64,000 bases of DNA from Novosphingobium sp. JCM 18896 (GTDB lineage Bacteria; Pseudomonadota; Alphaproteobacteria; Sphingomonadales; Sphingomonadaceae), in contig NZ_JAPCZF010000001.1 in NCBI RefSeq assembly GCF_025938095.1, positions 186,001 through 250,000 of the forward strand. Direction: 5' to 3'. The notes under the pieces were generated by a model that did no database searches, was not told where the DNA came from, and worked only from the letters and a program-made list of their open reading frames with translations. Positions 36,624 to 46,325 of this stretch are shown piece by piece; position 1 is the stretch's first letter; each line of letters starts with the position of its first letter. The position numbers and the translations under genes were made by a program.

Positions 36624-37381
36624 GCGTAGCGGCCCGCGAGCGAGGCCAGCGAAGCCTCGTGGGTGAAATCGAGCTGGAGCGGCGTCACCGAGATATAGCC
36701 GTCGGCGATCGCCTCGAGATCGGTCTCGTGGCCGGGCGTGTGCTCGATGCCGTGGAGGCCGAACCAGAAATAGGGGAAGCCGCGCGGGTCGAGCCCTTCG
36801 ACCACCGAGCCGCGGGCGTAGTCGTGGAAGCCCTGGCGGACGACCTTGATGCCCTTGACCTTTTCGGGATCCAGCGGCGGGAAGTTGACGTTGACCAGGG
36901 TGCGCGGCGCGAAAGGCGCGTCGACCAGCGGACGCAGCACCTGCTCGCCCCAGTGCTCGGCCGCGTCGAACGGCGCGGCGGCGCCGATGTCCTCGCGGCT
37001 GTAGACCTGGCTCAAGGCGATCGCGCGGACGCCGGCCAGGGCGCCTTCGAGCGCGGCCGAGACCGTGCCCGAATAGGTCACGTCGTCGCCCAGGTTGGCG
37101 CCGCGGTTGACCCCCGAGAGGATCAGGTCGGGCTTTTCGGGCATGATCTTCTTGAGCGCCATCGTTACCGCGTCGGTCGGCGTGCCCGTGACCGAGAAGC
37201 GCCGCGCGTCGTGCTGCTTGAGGCGGACCGGGCGGGTCAGGGTCAGCGAGTGGCCGGCGCCCGACTGCTCTTCGTCCGGCGCGCAGATCCAGATGTCGTC
37301 CGACAGCCGCGAGGCGATGCGTTCGAGAACTTGCAGGCCGGGGGCGTGGATGCCGTCGTCGTTGGTAAGCAGGATGCGCAT
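36620..37381 (-). CDS. surE: 5'/3'-nucleotidase SurE
   Basis: 253 residues, starting MRILLTNDDGIHAPGL with metal-binding Asp8 and Asp9; SGAGHSLT and SGVNRGANLGDDVTYSGTV complete the active site. It dephosphorylates nucleoside monophosphates and polyphosphate. Its stop overlaps the next start by four bases. Confidence 0.96.
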   Translation of the reverse strand: MRILLTNDDGIHAPGLQVLERIASRLSDDIWICAPDEEQSGAGHSLTLTRPVRLKQHDARRFSVTGTPTDAVTMALKKIMPEKPDLILSGVNRGANLGDDVTYSGTVSAALEGALAGVRAIALSQVYSREDIGAAAPFDAAEHWGEQVLRPLVDAPFAPRTLVNVNFPPLDPEKVKGIKVVRQGFHDYARGSVVEGLDPRGFPYFWFGLHGIEHTPGHETDLEAIADGYISVTPLQLDFTHEASLASLAGRYA

Positions 37382-37462
37382 GTCCGATCCCTACCCGTCT
37401 ACCCGGAGCTTGTCGAAGGGATGCTTCGTACTTTCCACCGTGGCTTGGCGGAATTTCCTTAC

Positions 37463-37582
37463 CCGTCGCCCCCTTATCCGCCGCCCCTGCGAAGGCAGGG
37501 GCCTATCCGCCCTCGCGGAAGAACGCGACGATCGCGATCGCAAGACAGGTCTGTTGGGCCCCTGCCTTTGCAAGGGCGACGG
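37463..37582. repeat. Paired palindromic repeat, GCCCCTGC type
   Basis: CCGTCGCC (37463-37470) and GGCGACGG (37575-37582) bound an inverted pair whose cores are CCCCTGCGAAGGCAGGGGCC (about 37484-37503) and GGCCCCTGCCTTTGCAAGGG. A separate sphingomonad-type motif, GGAGCTTGTCGAAGGG, lies at 37405-37420. The elements fill most of the 220 bases between serS and surE. Confidence 0.8.
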
Positions 37583-37601
37583 TATGTTGAGGCGATGGGG
37601 C

Positions 37602-38882
<1,281 letters not shown>

Positions 38883-38938
38883 GGCGGGGCCTATGCCCGC
38901 TTGAGCGCCTGCTTTCAACTGCCGGGGAACCGAAGGAA

Positions 38939-39013
38939 TGGTGGGCGCGACAGGGATTGAACCTGTGACCCCACCCGTGTGAAGGGTGTGCTCTACCGCT
39001 GAGCTACGCGCCC
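38939..39013 (-). tRNA. tRNA-Val (CAC)
   Basis: On the minus strand GGGCGCG pairs with CGCGCCC. The D arm is GCTC/GAGC. The anticodon stem CACCC/GGGTG encloses TTCACAC, giving anticodon CAC. The T arm is CAGG-TTCAATC-CCTG. The discriminator is A and CCA is encoded. It reads GUG. Part of this gene is duplicated at 39412-39440. Confidence 0.97.
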
Positions 39014-39089
39014 ATTCCGTTCGGGAAGCGGGCCTCTACGTGAGGCGACACGAATTGACAAGAGCCGTAAGCGGGATAGAGGCGCGAAC

Positions 39090-39401
39090 ATGAGCGAAGA
39101 ACAGACTGCAGACCAGACCCCGGCCGCGACCGGCGGTCCCGACGTCCCGCCCGATCACCTCGCGATCAACCCGCGCAGCCCGTTTTTCGATGCGGACAAG
39201 CTGCAGCGCGGCGTCGGCATCCGCTTCAAGGGCGTCGTGCGCAACAACGTCGAGGAATATTGCATTTCCGAAGGCTGGGTGCGCGTTCAGGCCGGCAAGA
39301 CGATGGACCGCAAGGGCCAGCCGCTGACCTTGAAGCTCTCGGGCCCGGTCGAGGCCTGGTACGAAGATCTCGGCGAGAACCCGCCGGTGGCCAAGGCCTG
39401 A
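39090..39401 (+). CDS. DUF3297 family protein
   Basis: 103 residues. The conserved core is PDHLAINPRSPFFD, RGVGIRFKGVVRNNVEEYCISEGWVRV and DRKGQPLTLKLSGPVEAWYED. It is a small soluble protein of unknown function. It is flanked by tRNA-Val and by a direct repeat of part of that tRNA. Confidence 0.88.
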   Translation: MSEEQTADQTPAATGGPDVPPDHLAINPRSPFFDADKLQRGVGIRFKGVVRNNVEEYCISEGWVRVQAGKTMDRKGQPLTLKLSGPVEAWYEDLGENPPVAKA

Positions 39402-39411
39402 TACTGCCCGC

Positions 39412-39440
39412 GTGACCCCACCCGTGTGAAGGGTGGGCTC
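39412..39440. repeat. Partial direct duplication of tRNA-Val
   Basis: Bases 39412-39435 are identical to 38965-38988 inside tRNA-Val, and the match continues to 39440 (28 of 29). The copied part covers the anticodon arm and variable region. The copies are in direct orientation 447 bases apart and bracket the DUF3297 gene. It cannot fold as a tRNA. Confidence 0.85.
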
Positions 39441-39464
39441 AGGGTTTCAGCTTCCCGACAACAT

Positions 39465-39571
39465 CGTCATCCCCGCGAAGGCGGGGATCCATCTCCCGAC
39501 CTGTCCGAAGACATGGCCGTCCGGTTTACCGAAGCCGCAGGAGATGGATCCCCGCCTTCGCGGGGATGACG
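39465..39571. repeat. Paired REP element, CGTCATCCCCGCG type
   Basis: The left unit CGTCATCCCCGCGAAGGCGG begins at 39465 and the right unit ends GGGGATGACG at 39571, with GGATCCATCTC and its inverse GAGATGGATCC inside. It is nearly identical in its arms to the element at 56460-56569. Confidence 0.9.
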
Positions 39572-39611
39572 CGTAGTTGTGCGTTGGGAGCTTAGCGCTC
39601 TCGCCCGATGC

Positions 39612-40352
39612 CTAGCGCCGCTTGCGCGCGATGATCTGGCCAATCGGGTCGTTGCTCAGCGGCGCGCGCGGCGGCGCGGCTTCGACCCGGGCTTCGGCCT
39701 TGGCGGCCGGCGCGCGCGACTTGGCCGCGAACTGCTTGACCAGCGCGCTCTTCTCTTCGGCGGTCCGCGCGACCTTGATCAGTTGCGGCTTGGTGATCTT
39801 TTCCCCACCGAACTTATCGGCCCCGGGCTTCTTGTTGTAGATGAAGCCCGTCACCGGCCAGGCGGTGCCGCCCAGCGCCTTGATCGGCGCGAACCAGACG
39901 CGGACCTGGCTCCAGTCGTTGTTCGGCGACACGTCGACCGCGCGCACGTTGCGCTCGATCTGGCCGCGGCGGCCGTTGATCGGCGACCAGTTGGCATGAC
40001 TGATCAGCAGGGTGCGCGAATCGACGATCTTGCTGACCGCGGCGACATGGCCGAGGTGCGAGTTGCCGAAAGGCCGGAAGGCCATGACCGCGCCGACCTT
40101 GGGCTCGCGGCCGCGGGCATAGCGGCCCTCGGCCTGGCTCCACCAGGTATGGGCGTCACCGTAGATGTTCACGCCGGTGACCTGGCGCGCATAGGGCACG
40201 CATTGCAGGTAGGGCGGCAGCGCGATCGCGCCCACGCTCCGGCCGCTCCCGCCGCCGGATTCGCCGTTGAAATCGATCGTGGACCGGGCGCCCACGGGCC
40301 CAGCCACCGCCGTCAGCGCCAGAAGCGCGCCTGCATAATGTCTTCCCGCCAT
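39612..40352 (-). CDS. Secreted CHAP-domain cysteine amidohydrolase/peptidase
   Basis: 246 residues from ATG 40352, with a signal peptide ending near GPVGARS. The CHAP catalytic Cys51 (LQCVPYARQ) and His102 (SHLGHVAAV) are present, with SHANW after. CHAP enzymes cut peptidoglycan peptides or glutathionylspermidine-type amides. The basic, Ala/Lys-rich C-terminal 60 residues probably bind wall polymers or nucleic acid by charge only. It is divergent from der. Confidence 0.88.
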   Translation of the reverse strand: MAGRHYAGALLALTAVAGPVGARSTIDFNGESGGGSGRSVGAIALPPYLQCVPYARQVTGVNIYGDAHTWWSQAEGRYARGREPKVGAVMAFRPFGNSHLGHVAAVSKIVDSRTLLISHANWSPINGRRGQIERNVRAVDVSPNNDWSQVRVWFAPIKALGGTAWPVTGFIYNKKPGADKFGGEKITKPQLIKVARTAEEKSALVKQFAAKSRAPAAKAEARVEAAPPRAPLSNDPIGQIIARKRR

Positions 40353-40479
40353 GGGGCAATCATGGAGCGCCGATGGTAAGCGCTCGCTTTCAAGCCGTGG
40401 TAAACGGGCCGGCAAGTATTTGTGCGAATCCGCGTTTCGCTTGCTAATTCGGCCGCCAGACGCCACTTGGCGGGCTATA

Positions 40480-41853
40480 ATGCTTCCCCAAGTCATCATC
40501 ATCGGCCGACCCAACGTCGGCAAGTCGACGCTGTTCAATCGGCTGGTCGGCAAGAAGCTCGCCCTGGTCGACGACCAGCCGGGCGTCACACGCGATCGCC
40601 GTTTCGGCGAGGCGCACCTGTTGGGGCTCGACTTCACGATCGTCGACACCGCCGGCTGGGAGGACGACGATCCCGCCAGCCTGCCCGGCCGCATGCGCGC
40701 GCAGACCGAGGCCGCGCTCCAGGGCGCGAGCGTCGCGCTGTTCGTCATCGATGCCCGCGCGGGGCTGACCCCGCTCGACGAGGAGATCGCCCGCTGGCTG
40801 CGCCAGTCGACCGTGCCGGTCATCCCCGTGGCCAACAAGGCCGAGGGCAAGGCCGGCGATGGCGGCCTGTTCGAGATGTTCTCGCTGGGCTTCGGCGATC
40901 CCGTGGCGCTCTCGGCCGAGCATGGCCAGGGCATGGCCGACCTGTTCGAGGCGCTGCTGCCGCATCTCGACGAGGGGCAGCGCGAACGCGACGCGGCCGA
41001 GCCCGAGGAGGAGGTCGACGAACTGTCGGGGCCGCTCAAGCTCGCGATCGTCGGGCGCCCGAACGCGGGCAAGTCGACCCTGATCAACCAGTTCCTCAAG
41101 GAAGACCGGCTGCTGACCGGGCCCGAGGCGGGCATCACCCGCGACTCGATCGCGATCGACTGGCTCTGGACCGATCCCAAGACCGATGAGGAGCGTCAGG
41201 TCCGCCTGATCGACACGGCGGGCATGCGCAAGAAGGCGCGCGTGACCGACAAGCTCGAGAAGCTGTCGGTCGCCGACGCGCGCCATGCGATCGACTTCGC
41301 CGAAGTCGTCGTGCTGCTGCTCGACGCGACGCTCGGGCTCGAGCACCAGGATCTCAAGATCGCCTCGATGGTGCTCGAAGAAGGCCGCGCGCTGATCATC
41401 GCGATCAACAAGTGGGACGTGGCCGATAACCCCTCGGGCCTGTTCAACGGCATCCGCGAGGCGCTCGGCGACGGGCTCTCGCAGGTCAAGGGCGTGCCGC
41501 TGCTGTCGGTCTCGGCGCGGACGGGCAAGGGGCTCGACGAGTTGATCCGCGCCGCCTTCGAGGTCCGCGAGACCTGGAGCCGGCGCGTGCCCACCGCGGC
41601 GCTCAACCGCTGGTTCGACGATGCCCTGGCGGCCAATCCGCCGCCGGCGCCGGGCGGAAAGCGCATCAAGCTGCGCTACATCACCCAGGCGCGGAACCGG
41701 CCGCCGAGCTTCGTCATGTTCGGCACGCGGCTCGAACTGCTGCCGGCGAGCTACGAACGCTATCTGGTCAACTCGATCCGCCGCGAGCTGGGCTTCGAGG
41801 CCGTGCCGATCCGCCTGACCCTGCGCAGCCCGAAGAATCCCTTCGCGAAATAG
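40480..41853 (+). CDS. der: Ribosome-assembly GTPase Der (EngA)
   Basis: 457 residues. Two GTPase domains in tandem: GRPNVGKS (9-16) with DTAGWE, and GRPNAGKS (about 189-196) with DTAGMRKKARV; NKxD motifs read NKAE and NKWD. A KH-like domain ends the protein (YITQARNRPPSFVMFG). Der acts in 50S subunit assembly. The first NKxD ends in Glu rather than Asp, also seen in other alphaproteobacteria. A bidirectional terminator follows. Confidence 0.96.
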   Translation: MLPQVIIIGRPNVGKSTLFNRLVGKKLALVDDQPGVTRDRRFGEAHLLGLDFTIVDTAGWEDDDPASLPGRMRAQTEAALQGASVALFVIDARAGLTPLDEEIARWLRQSTVPVIPVANKAEGKAGDGGLFEMFSLGFGDPVALSAEHGQGMADLFEALLPHLDEGQRERDAAEPEEEVDELSGPLKLAIVGRPNAGKSTLINQFLKEDRLLTGPEAGITRDSIAIDWLWTDPKTDEERQVRLIDTAGMRKKARVTDKLEKLSVADARHAIDFAEVVVLLLDATLGLEHQDLKIASMVLEEGRALIIAINKWDVADNPSGLFNGIREALGDGLSQVKGVPLLSVSARTGKGLDELIRAAFEVRETWSRRVPTAALNRWFDDALAANPPPAPGGKRIKLRYITQARNRPPSFVMFGTRLELLPASYERYLVNSIRRELGFEAVPIRLTLRSPKNPFAK

Positions 41854-41904
41854 CCGAGGGCGTAGGCGGCGCTACGGCGCGCGTTCCGCGCAAACCGCAC
41901 AAGC

Positions 41905-41937
41905 AAAAAGGGCCCGCACCGGAGTGCGGGCCCTTTT
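41905..41937. terminator. Bidirectional terminator between der and bfr
   Basis: GGGCCCGCAC (41910-41919), CGGA, GTGCGGGCCC (41924-41933), with five A before and four T after. Confidence 0.92.
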
Positions 41938-41998
41938 CTGTAATCGTCGAGCGGCGGGCCTGCCTGCGCGAGGGGACGGGGGCAGACCCGTGCGATCC

Positions 41999-42478
41999 TT
42001 ACGAACCGGCCGCTTCGCTCTGCAGCTGGATGTAGTTCTGGATGCCCATCTGCTTGATCATGTCGAACTGCTTCTCGAGGAAGTCGATATGCTCTTCCTC
42101 GCTGTCGAGGATGTCCTCGAACAGTTCGCGGCTGTTGTAGTCGCGCACCGTCTCGCAGTGGGCGATCGCTTCCTTGAGCAGCGGCACGGCCTCGTACTCG
42201 ACCTCGAGATCCGCCTTGAGGATCTCTTCGACCGACTCGCCGATGCGCAGCTTGCCGAGCGCCTGGAAGTTGGGCAGGCCTTCGAGGAAGAAGATGCGCT
42301 CCGCCAGCTTGTCGGCGTGCTTCATCTCGTCGATCGACTCGTGGCGTTCGTAGTCGGCGAGCTTCTTCACGCCCCAGTTGTCCAGCATGCGATAGTGCAG
42401 CCAGTACTGGTTGATCGCAGTCAGCTCGTTGAACAGGACCTTGTTCAGGTATTCGATGACTTTCTGGTCACCCTTCAT
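41999..42478 (-). CDS. bfr: Bacterioferritin
   Basis: 159 residues from ATG 42478, with AGGAGGCG upstream. Ferroxidase ligands fall at the E. coli positions: Glu18, Glu51, His54, Glu94, Glu127 and His130; Met52 is the haem ligand. It forms a 24-mer cage that oxidises and stores iron. bfd lies upstream on the same strand with a Fur-box-like site between. Confidence 0.97.
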   Translation of the reverse strand: MKGDQKVIEYLNKVLFNELTAINQYWLHYRMLDNWGVKKLADYERHESIDEMKHADKLAERIFFLEGLPNFQALGKLRIGESVEEILKADLEVEYEAVPLLKEAIAHCETVRDYNSRELFEDILDSEEEHIDFLEKQFDMIKQMGIQNYIQLQSEAAGS

Positions 42479-42576
42479 AATACGCCTCCTGATGTTGGGG
42501 CGCATATGGGCCTGTAGAGAGGGGCAAACAACCCCAAAACCGGCAGTAATCAGCCAAAAACTATAAGTAATTCAAG

Positions 42577-42597
42577 CTGATAATGATTCTCGTTTTA
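42577..42597. promoter_or_regulatory. Fur-box-like site upstream of bfr
   Basis: GATAATGATTCTCGTTTT (42579-42596) matches the first half of the classical Fur box (GATAATGAT) and is loose in the second. It lies about 100 bases before bfr and overlaps the end of bfd. Iron control through Fur or Irr is inferred. Confidence 0.5.
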
Positions 42598-42783
42598 AGC
42601 GCAGCCGGCGACACCGAGGAGCGAGCGTTCGTCCATCAGGATGTCCGAGGCTTCGTCGAGGCACTGGCGACACTGCGGGGTGCGTCCCATCGAGCAATAA
42701 ACGGAATCTGCATCGCCCGAGCAACGGCGTGCAGCGGCTCGCAGGTCAGTTTCGCGAATTGCATTGCAGATGCAGACGTACAT
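42595..42783 (-). CDS. bfd: Bacterioferritin-associated ferredoxin
   Basis: 62 residues from ATG 42783. The 2Fe-2S ligands are Cys4 and Cys6 (MYVCICN) and Cys38 and Cys41 (PQCRQC), the BFD-like pattern. It donates electrons to bacterioferritin to release stored iron. It is 116 bases before bfr on the same strand. A nested dyad lies upstream. Confidence 0.94.
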   Translation of the reverse strand: MYVCICNAIRETDLRAAARRCSGDADSVYCSMGRTPQCRQCLDEASDILMDERSLLGVAGCA

Positions 42784-42821
42784 CAGCCTCTCCGAATCAC
42801 TTTCACCCCTTATAGGGCTAA

Positions 42822-42858
42822 TGAGAACGTCTCGCAATACTATTGCGATTAGTTCTCA
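42822..42858. promoter_or_regulatory. Nested symmetric dyad upstream of bfd, iron-regulator candidate
   Basis: Outer arms TGAGAAC (42822-42828) and GTTCTCA (42852-42858) and inner arms TCGCAAT (42832-42838) and ATTGCGA (42842-42848) share one centre at 42840. The site lies 38 bases before the bfd start and overlaps the stop of the upstream DUF418 gene. Inner arms with a 3-base centre resemble alphaproteobacterial Fur/Mur-type sites. Confidence 0.6.
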
Positions 42859-44096
42859 GTGGCGGAAATCCGTCGTATCGGCAGAAATCTTCGCTCGGTC
42901 AGCGAGCGCCACAGCCATTCGAGCGGCCCCTGGCGGAACCGCGCGAGCCACGATTCGCTCCAGCCGAGCATCAGCGCCCAGCCGAGCAGGACGAAGGCGA
43001 ACTGGCCGGCGTGGCCGACCGTGCCGATCAGCCCGAGTCCCCAGCCGTAGAAGATCGCGGTCATCATCACCGTCGAGGCGAGGTAGTTGGTGAAGGCCAT
43101 GCGCCCCGCGGCCGCGAGCTTCCGGCCGAGCCAGGTGCCCGTCAGCCACGGCGTCGCCAGGACCAGCAGCGCCGCATAGGCCAGCGCCATCGCCAGATGC
43201 GGTACCGCGGTCCAGTAGAGGATCGCCGAGGTCATCGCGCGCGGCGGGAAGTGGCGTTGCCACAGCCAGTCGAGCATCGACAGGGTCATGGTGAGGCCCA
43301 GCGCCAGGCCGAGCCCAGCCACGGCCCAGAGCCACTTGCGCGGCCAGGTGCCCGAGAAGAACCCGCTGCGCAGCAGGACCGTGCCGATCAGCATCAGCGG
43401 GATCGTCTCGCCGAGGCTCGGCCAGGCGGTCTCGAGCGACCAGAACGGGCGATCGTGCAGCTTGGCCAGGATCTGATCGCCGAAGCCCAGCGCATATTCG
43501 GCGAGCTCGCGTGCCGTCCGCGCGTGGAAATCGGTGAGATAGGCGGCATGGGCCTTGGCCTGCGTGGCGCTGGCCAGGCCGAGCCGTGCCTGTTCCTCGG
43601 CATAGACAGCGGGAATGTCCTCGAGCGTGCCCGCCAGGTGCCAGCCGAGGAACGCGATCAGCGCGCCGATGACCAGCGGCACGCGCGGGATCTCGCGCAG
43701 GAACATCACGGCTATGGCCGAGAGCGCATAGAGGAACAGGATGTCGCCCCACCAGAACAGGAAGAAGTGGGCGAGGCCGAACAGCAGCAGCCAGCCGAGC
43801 CGGCGCATCTGCAGGATCTCTCCGTCGCGGTCCTTGGCCTCGGCGCGATCGATGAAGAGCACGAGACTGGCCCCGAACAGCAGGGTGAACAGCGCGCGCA
43901 TCTTGCCTTCGAAGACCACGAACATGCCGGCGAAGGCGGCCTCGTCGAGCGGAGTGGCGATGACCGGGACCTGCGGCGTCAGCGCCGCGGTCGAAGGGCC
44001 GGCGAAAGCCGCGATGTTGACCGCGAGGATACCGAGGACGGCGACGCCGCGGATCAGGTCGAGCGAGGAAATCCGGTCGTCAGGGTATTCCGGCAT
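42849..44096 (-). CDS. DUF418 family polytopic membrane protein
   Basis: 415 residues with about ten hydrophobic segments. It opens RISSLDLIRGVAVLGILAVN, the DUF418/acyltransferase-3-like start. The DUF418 block near the end has GRMAFTNYLASTVMMTAIFYG and PLEWLWRSLTE. The function is unknown. Its ATG shares one base with the stop of the upstream SPOR gene (TGATG), so translation may be coupled. Confidence 0.86.
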   Translation of the reverse strand: MPEYPDDRISSLDLIRGVAVLGILAVNIAAFAGPSTAALTPQVPVIATPLDEAAFAGMFVVFEGKMRALFTLLFGASLVLFIDRAEAKDRDGEILQMRRLGWLLLFGLAHFFLFWWGDILFLYALSAIAVMFLREIPRVPLVIGALIAFLGWHLAGTLEDIPAVYAEEQARLGLASATQAKAHAAYLTDFHARTARELAEYALGFGDQILAKLHDRPFWSLETAWPSLGETIPLMLIGTVLLRSGFFSGTWPRKWLWAVAGLGLALGLTMTLSMLDWLWQRHFPPRAMTSAILYWTAVPHLAMALAYAALLVLATPWLTGTWLGRKLAAAGRMAFTNYLASTVMMTAIFYGWGLGLIGTVGHAGQFAFVLLGWALMLGWSESWLARFRQGPLEWLWRSLTERRFLPIRRISATEN

Positions 44097-45325
44097 CAGT
44101 TCCTGACGGGAAGGCAGGTGAAGCCCGCGGCCGAGAGGCGCGAACAGGCTGTCTGCGCTTCGGCCTGGCTGGCGAAGCCGCCGGCCTGGAGCTTGGCGAT
44201 CTTACCCGCGGGCACGAGCAGCTTGGTGCGCCCGGCGATCTCGGGACGCGCCTTCACGCGGTTCCACATGGCCTCGGCATTCGAAGGCACGCCGAAGGCG
44301 CCGAGCTGGACGCGCCAGGCGCCGGTGCTGGCGGCTGCCGGGGCCGGAGTGGCCGCGGGGCGGGCGGCCACGGGTGGCTTCGGCTGCGGTTGCGCTGCCG
44401 CGACGCGCGCGGGAGCCGGTGCCGGGGTGGGGGCAGGAGCGGCCGCAGCGGGCGCTGCCGTTGCGACTGCGGGCGTCTGCGGTCGGGCGAAGTCGGCGCC
44501 GGCGGTGCGCGGGCTGTCGCTGCCGGCGATGCGTTCGGCGATCGCCACGGCGGCATCGGGCGAAACGGGGGCGGGGCGTACGGCCGCGGTCGCTGCCGCA
44601 GCCGTGCTTGCCACGCGTCCGGGCAGGGCCGCGGCACTCGCGACGCGGGCCGGCACGGCGGCGGTCGCTGCCGCCGTCGCCGCCGCGGGCAGGCTGACGC
44701 CGAGATCGGCCGAGGCGATCTGCCGTTCGCGCGTCGCCTGGGCGGCGCTCGCGAGCTGCGAGGCCAGGTTCACGCTCTGCTGGCGCTGGTCGAGCGGGAT
44801 GTACTTGTCCATCTGCGACAGCGCCGGCGCGGCCTGGGCGAGGCCCGCCTGCTGCGCCAGGCTGACCAGCGCATAGGCGCGCACCCAGTCCTTGGCGACA
44901 TTGTCGCCGTTGAAGTGGGCGATGCCGAGCAGGTACTGCGAGCGCGGGTCGCCGCGATCCGATGCCGCCTTGATGTAGGGCATGGCGCGCGCCTGTTCGC
45001 CGCGCTGGAACAGCAGCAGGCCGTAATTGTCGGCGGCCTGGATATGACCCTTGGCCGCGGCCTTGCCGAACAGGTCTTCGGCCTTGGCGAGATCGACGGG
45101 AACGCCGCGGCCGAGCTTGTAGGCCTGGCCCAAGTTGAACATGGCGTCGCTGTCGCCGCGATCGGCGGGCGTCTTCCACTCGGCGATGGCCTTGGCATAG
45201 TCGCCGCGCGACCAGGCATCGACCCCGGCCTTGACGTCGGCCAAGGCCGGCGTGAGCGCCGGTGCGGCTGCCAAAAGCGCGGCACCCGCCAGCCACGAAA
45301 TCCGAAGCTTTGCCTTGATCGTCAT
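44096..45325 (-). CDS. Exported Sel1-like repeat and SPOR domain protein
   Basis: 409 residues from ATG 45325 with GGTGG upstream; GTG 45334 adds three residues. A signal peptide ends near PALADV. Sel1/TPR-like repeats cover about 33-175 (AMFNLGQAYKLGRGVPVDLAKAEDLFGKAA). A long Ala/Pro linker follows, then a SPOR domain at about 325-405 (WRVQLGAFGVPSNAEAMW). SPOR domains bind denuded septal peptidoglycan. It is divergent from the ParA-like gene, whose third gene also ends in a SPOR domain. Confidence 0.85.
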   Translation of the reverse strand: MTIKAKLRISWLAGAALLAAAPALTPALADVKAGVDAWSRGDYAKAIAEWKTPADRGDSDAMFNLGQAYKLGRGVPVDLAKAEDLFGKAAAKGHIQAADNYGLLLFQRGEQARAMPYIKAASDRGDPRSQYLLGIAHFNGDNVAKDWVRAYALVSLAQQAGLAQAAPALSQMDKYIPLDQRQQSVNLASQLASAAQATRERQIASADLGVSLPAAATAAATAAVPARVASAAALPGRVASTAAAATAAVRPAPVSPDAAVAIAERIAGSDSPRTAGADFARPQTPAVATAAPAAAAPAPTPAPAPARVAAAQPQPKPPVAARPAATPAPAAASTGAWRVQLGAFGVPSNAEAMWNRVKARPEIAGRTKLLVPAGKIAKLQAGGFASQAEAQTACSRLSAAGFTCLPVRN

Positions 45326-45504
45326 GTCGCCCACCTAAGCCAAATTCAAAACACGGTTGCGATCCGTCCGGCCCTGCCGCGGGCTCGCCGCCAGCATGCG
45401 CCAATTCGCCCCGTCCACCGTGCCTAACTGGCATAGTAAACCGTGGCTTAGCAAAAGCTTTATGCGACGAGAGGTGTCCCGCAAACCCGCCCGAGAGGCC
45501 AGAC

Positions 45505-45519
45505 TTAACCTAAAATTAG
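45505..45519. promoter_or_regulatory. CtrA-box-like site
   Basis: TTAA-CCTAAAA-TTAG matches the CtrA full site TTAA-N7-TTAA at seven of eight bases, 61 bases before the ParA-like start. Cell-cycle control would fit, but a single near-match in a 254-base region is weak support. Confidence 0.35.
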
Positions 45520-45579
45520 GAACGATCTGCGATTTCCCCCGACAGTTGAAAGTGCATTTCTTGCATCGGGGGACCAGCA

Positions 45580-46308
45580 TTGCGCGTACTGGCATTGGCA
45601 TCGCAGAAGGGCGGGTCGGGAAAGACCACCTTGTCCGGGCATTTGGCCGTGCAGGCTCAGCGCGCCGGCGCAGGGCCAGTCGTTCTGATCGATATCGACC
45701 CGCAGGGTTCGCTCGCCGACTGGTGGAACGAGCGCGAGGCGGAACTGCCGGCCTTTGCGCAGACCACGGTCGCGCGGCTGGCCAATGATCTCCAGGTCCT
45801 GCGTCAGCAGGGCTTCAAGCTGGCCGTAATCGACACGCCGCCGGCGATCACCATGGCGATCCAGAGCGTGATCTCGGTCGCCGAGCTGATCGTCGTGCCG
45901 ACGCGTCCGAGCCCGCACGACCTGCGCGCCGTCGGCGCCACGGTCGATCTCTGCGAGCGCGCGGGCAAGCCGCTGATCTTCGTGGTCAACGCCGCGACGG
46001 CGAAGGCGCGCATCACCGCGGAAGCCGCGGTCGCGCTGTCGCAGCACGGCACCGTCGCCCCGGTGACCTTGCACCACCGCACCGATTTCGCCGCATCGAT
46101 GATCGACGGCCGCACGGTGATGGAATGCGATCCCAACAGCCGCTCGGCCAACGAGGTCGTCGCGCTGTGGAACTACATCGCCGATCGCCTCGAGAAGAAT
46201 TTCCGCCGCACCGTGTTCGCCTCGCCTGCGGCCGTGGCGGTTCCCGGTCACCCCGGTGCTCATCGTCCGGTCGGCGGCGGCTTCGGACGCCGCGTCGCCG
46301 GCTCGTAG
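45580..46308 (+). CDS. Orphan ParA/MinD-family ATPase
   Basis: 242 residues from TTG 45580 with GGGGGA upstream. The deviant Walker A box KGGSGKT (10-16) and the DIDPQGSLADWW and VIDTPPA motifs define a ParA-type ATPase. There is no N-terminal DNA-binding domain and no ParB follows; a ribbon-helix-helix protein is next, as in plasmid ParF-ParG systems. Such ATPases position DNA or protein cargo on the nucleoid or membrane. The Gly/Arg C-terminal tail (about 225-242) is variable. Confidence 0.88.
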   Translation: MRVLALASQKGGSGKTTLSGHLAVQAQRAGAGPVVLIDIDPQGSLADWWNEREAELPAFAQTTVARLANDLQVLRQQGFKLAVIDTPPAITMAIQSVISVAELIVVPTRPSPHDLRAVGATVDLCERAGKPLIFVVNAATAKARITAEAAVALSQHGTVAPVTLHHRTDFAASMIDGRTVMECDPNSRSANEVVALWNYIADRLEKNFRRTVFASPAAVAVPGHPGAHRPVGGGFGRRVAGS

Positions 46309-46325
46309 GAAGGGGCACAGGGGGC

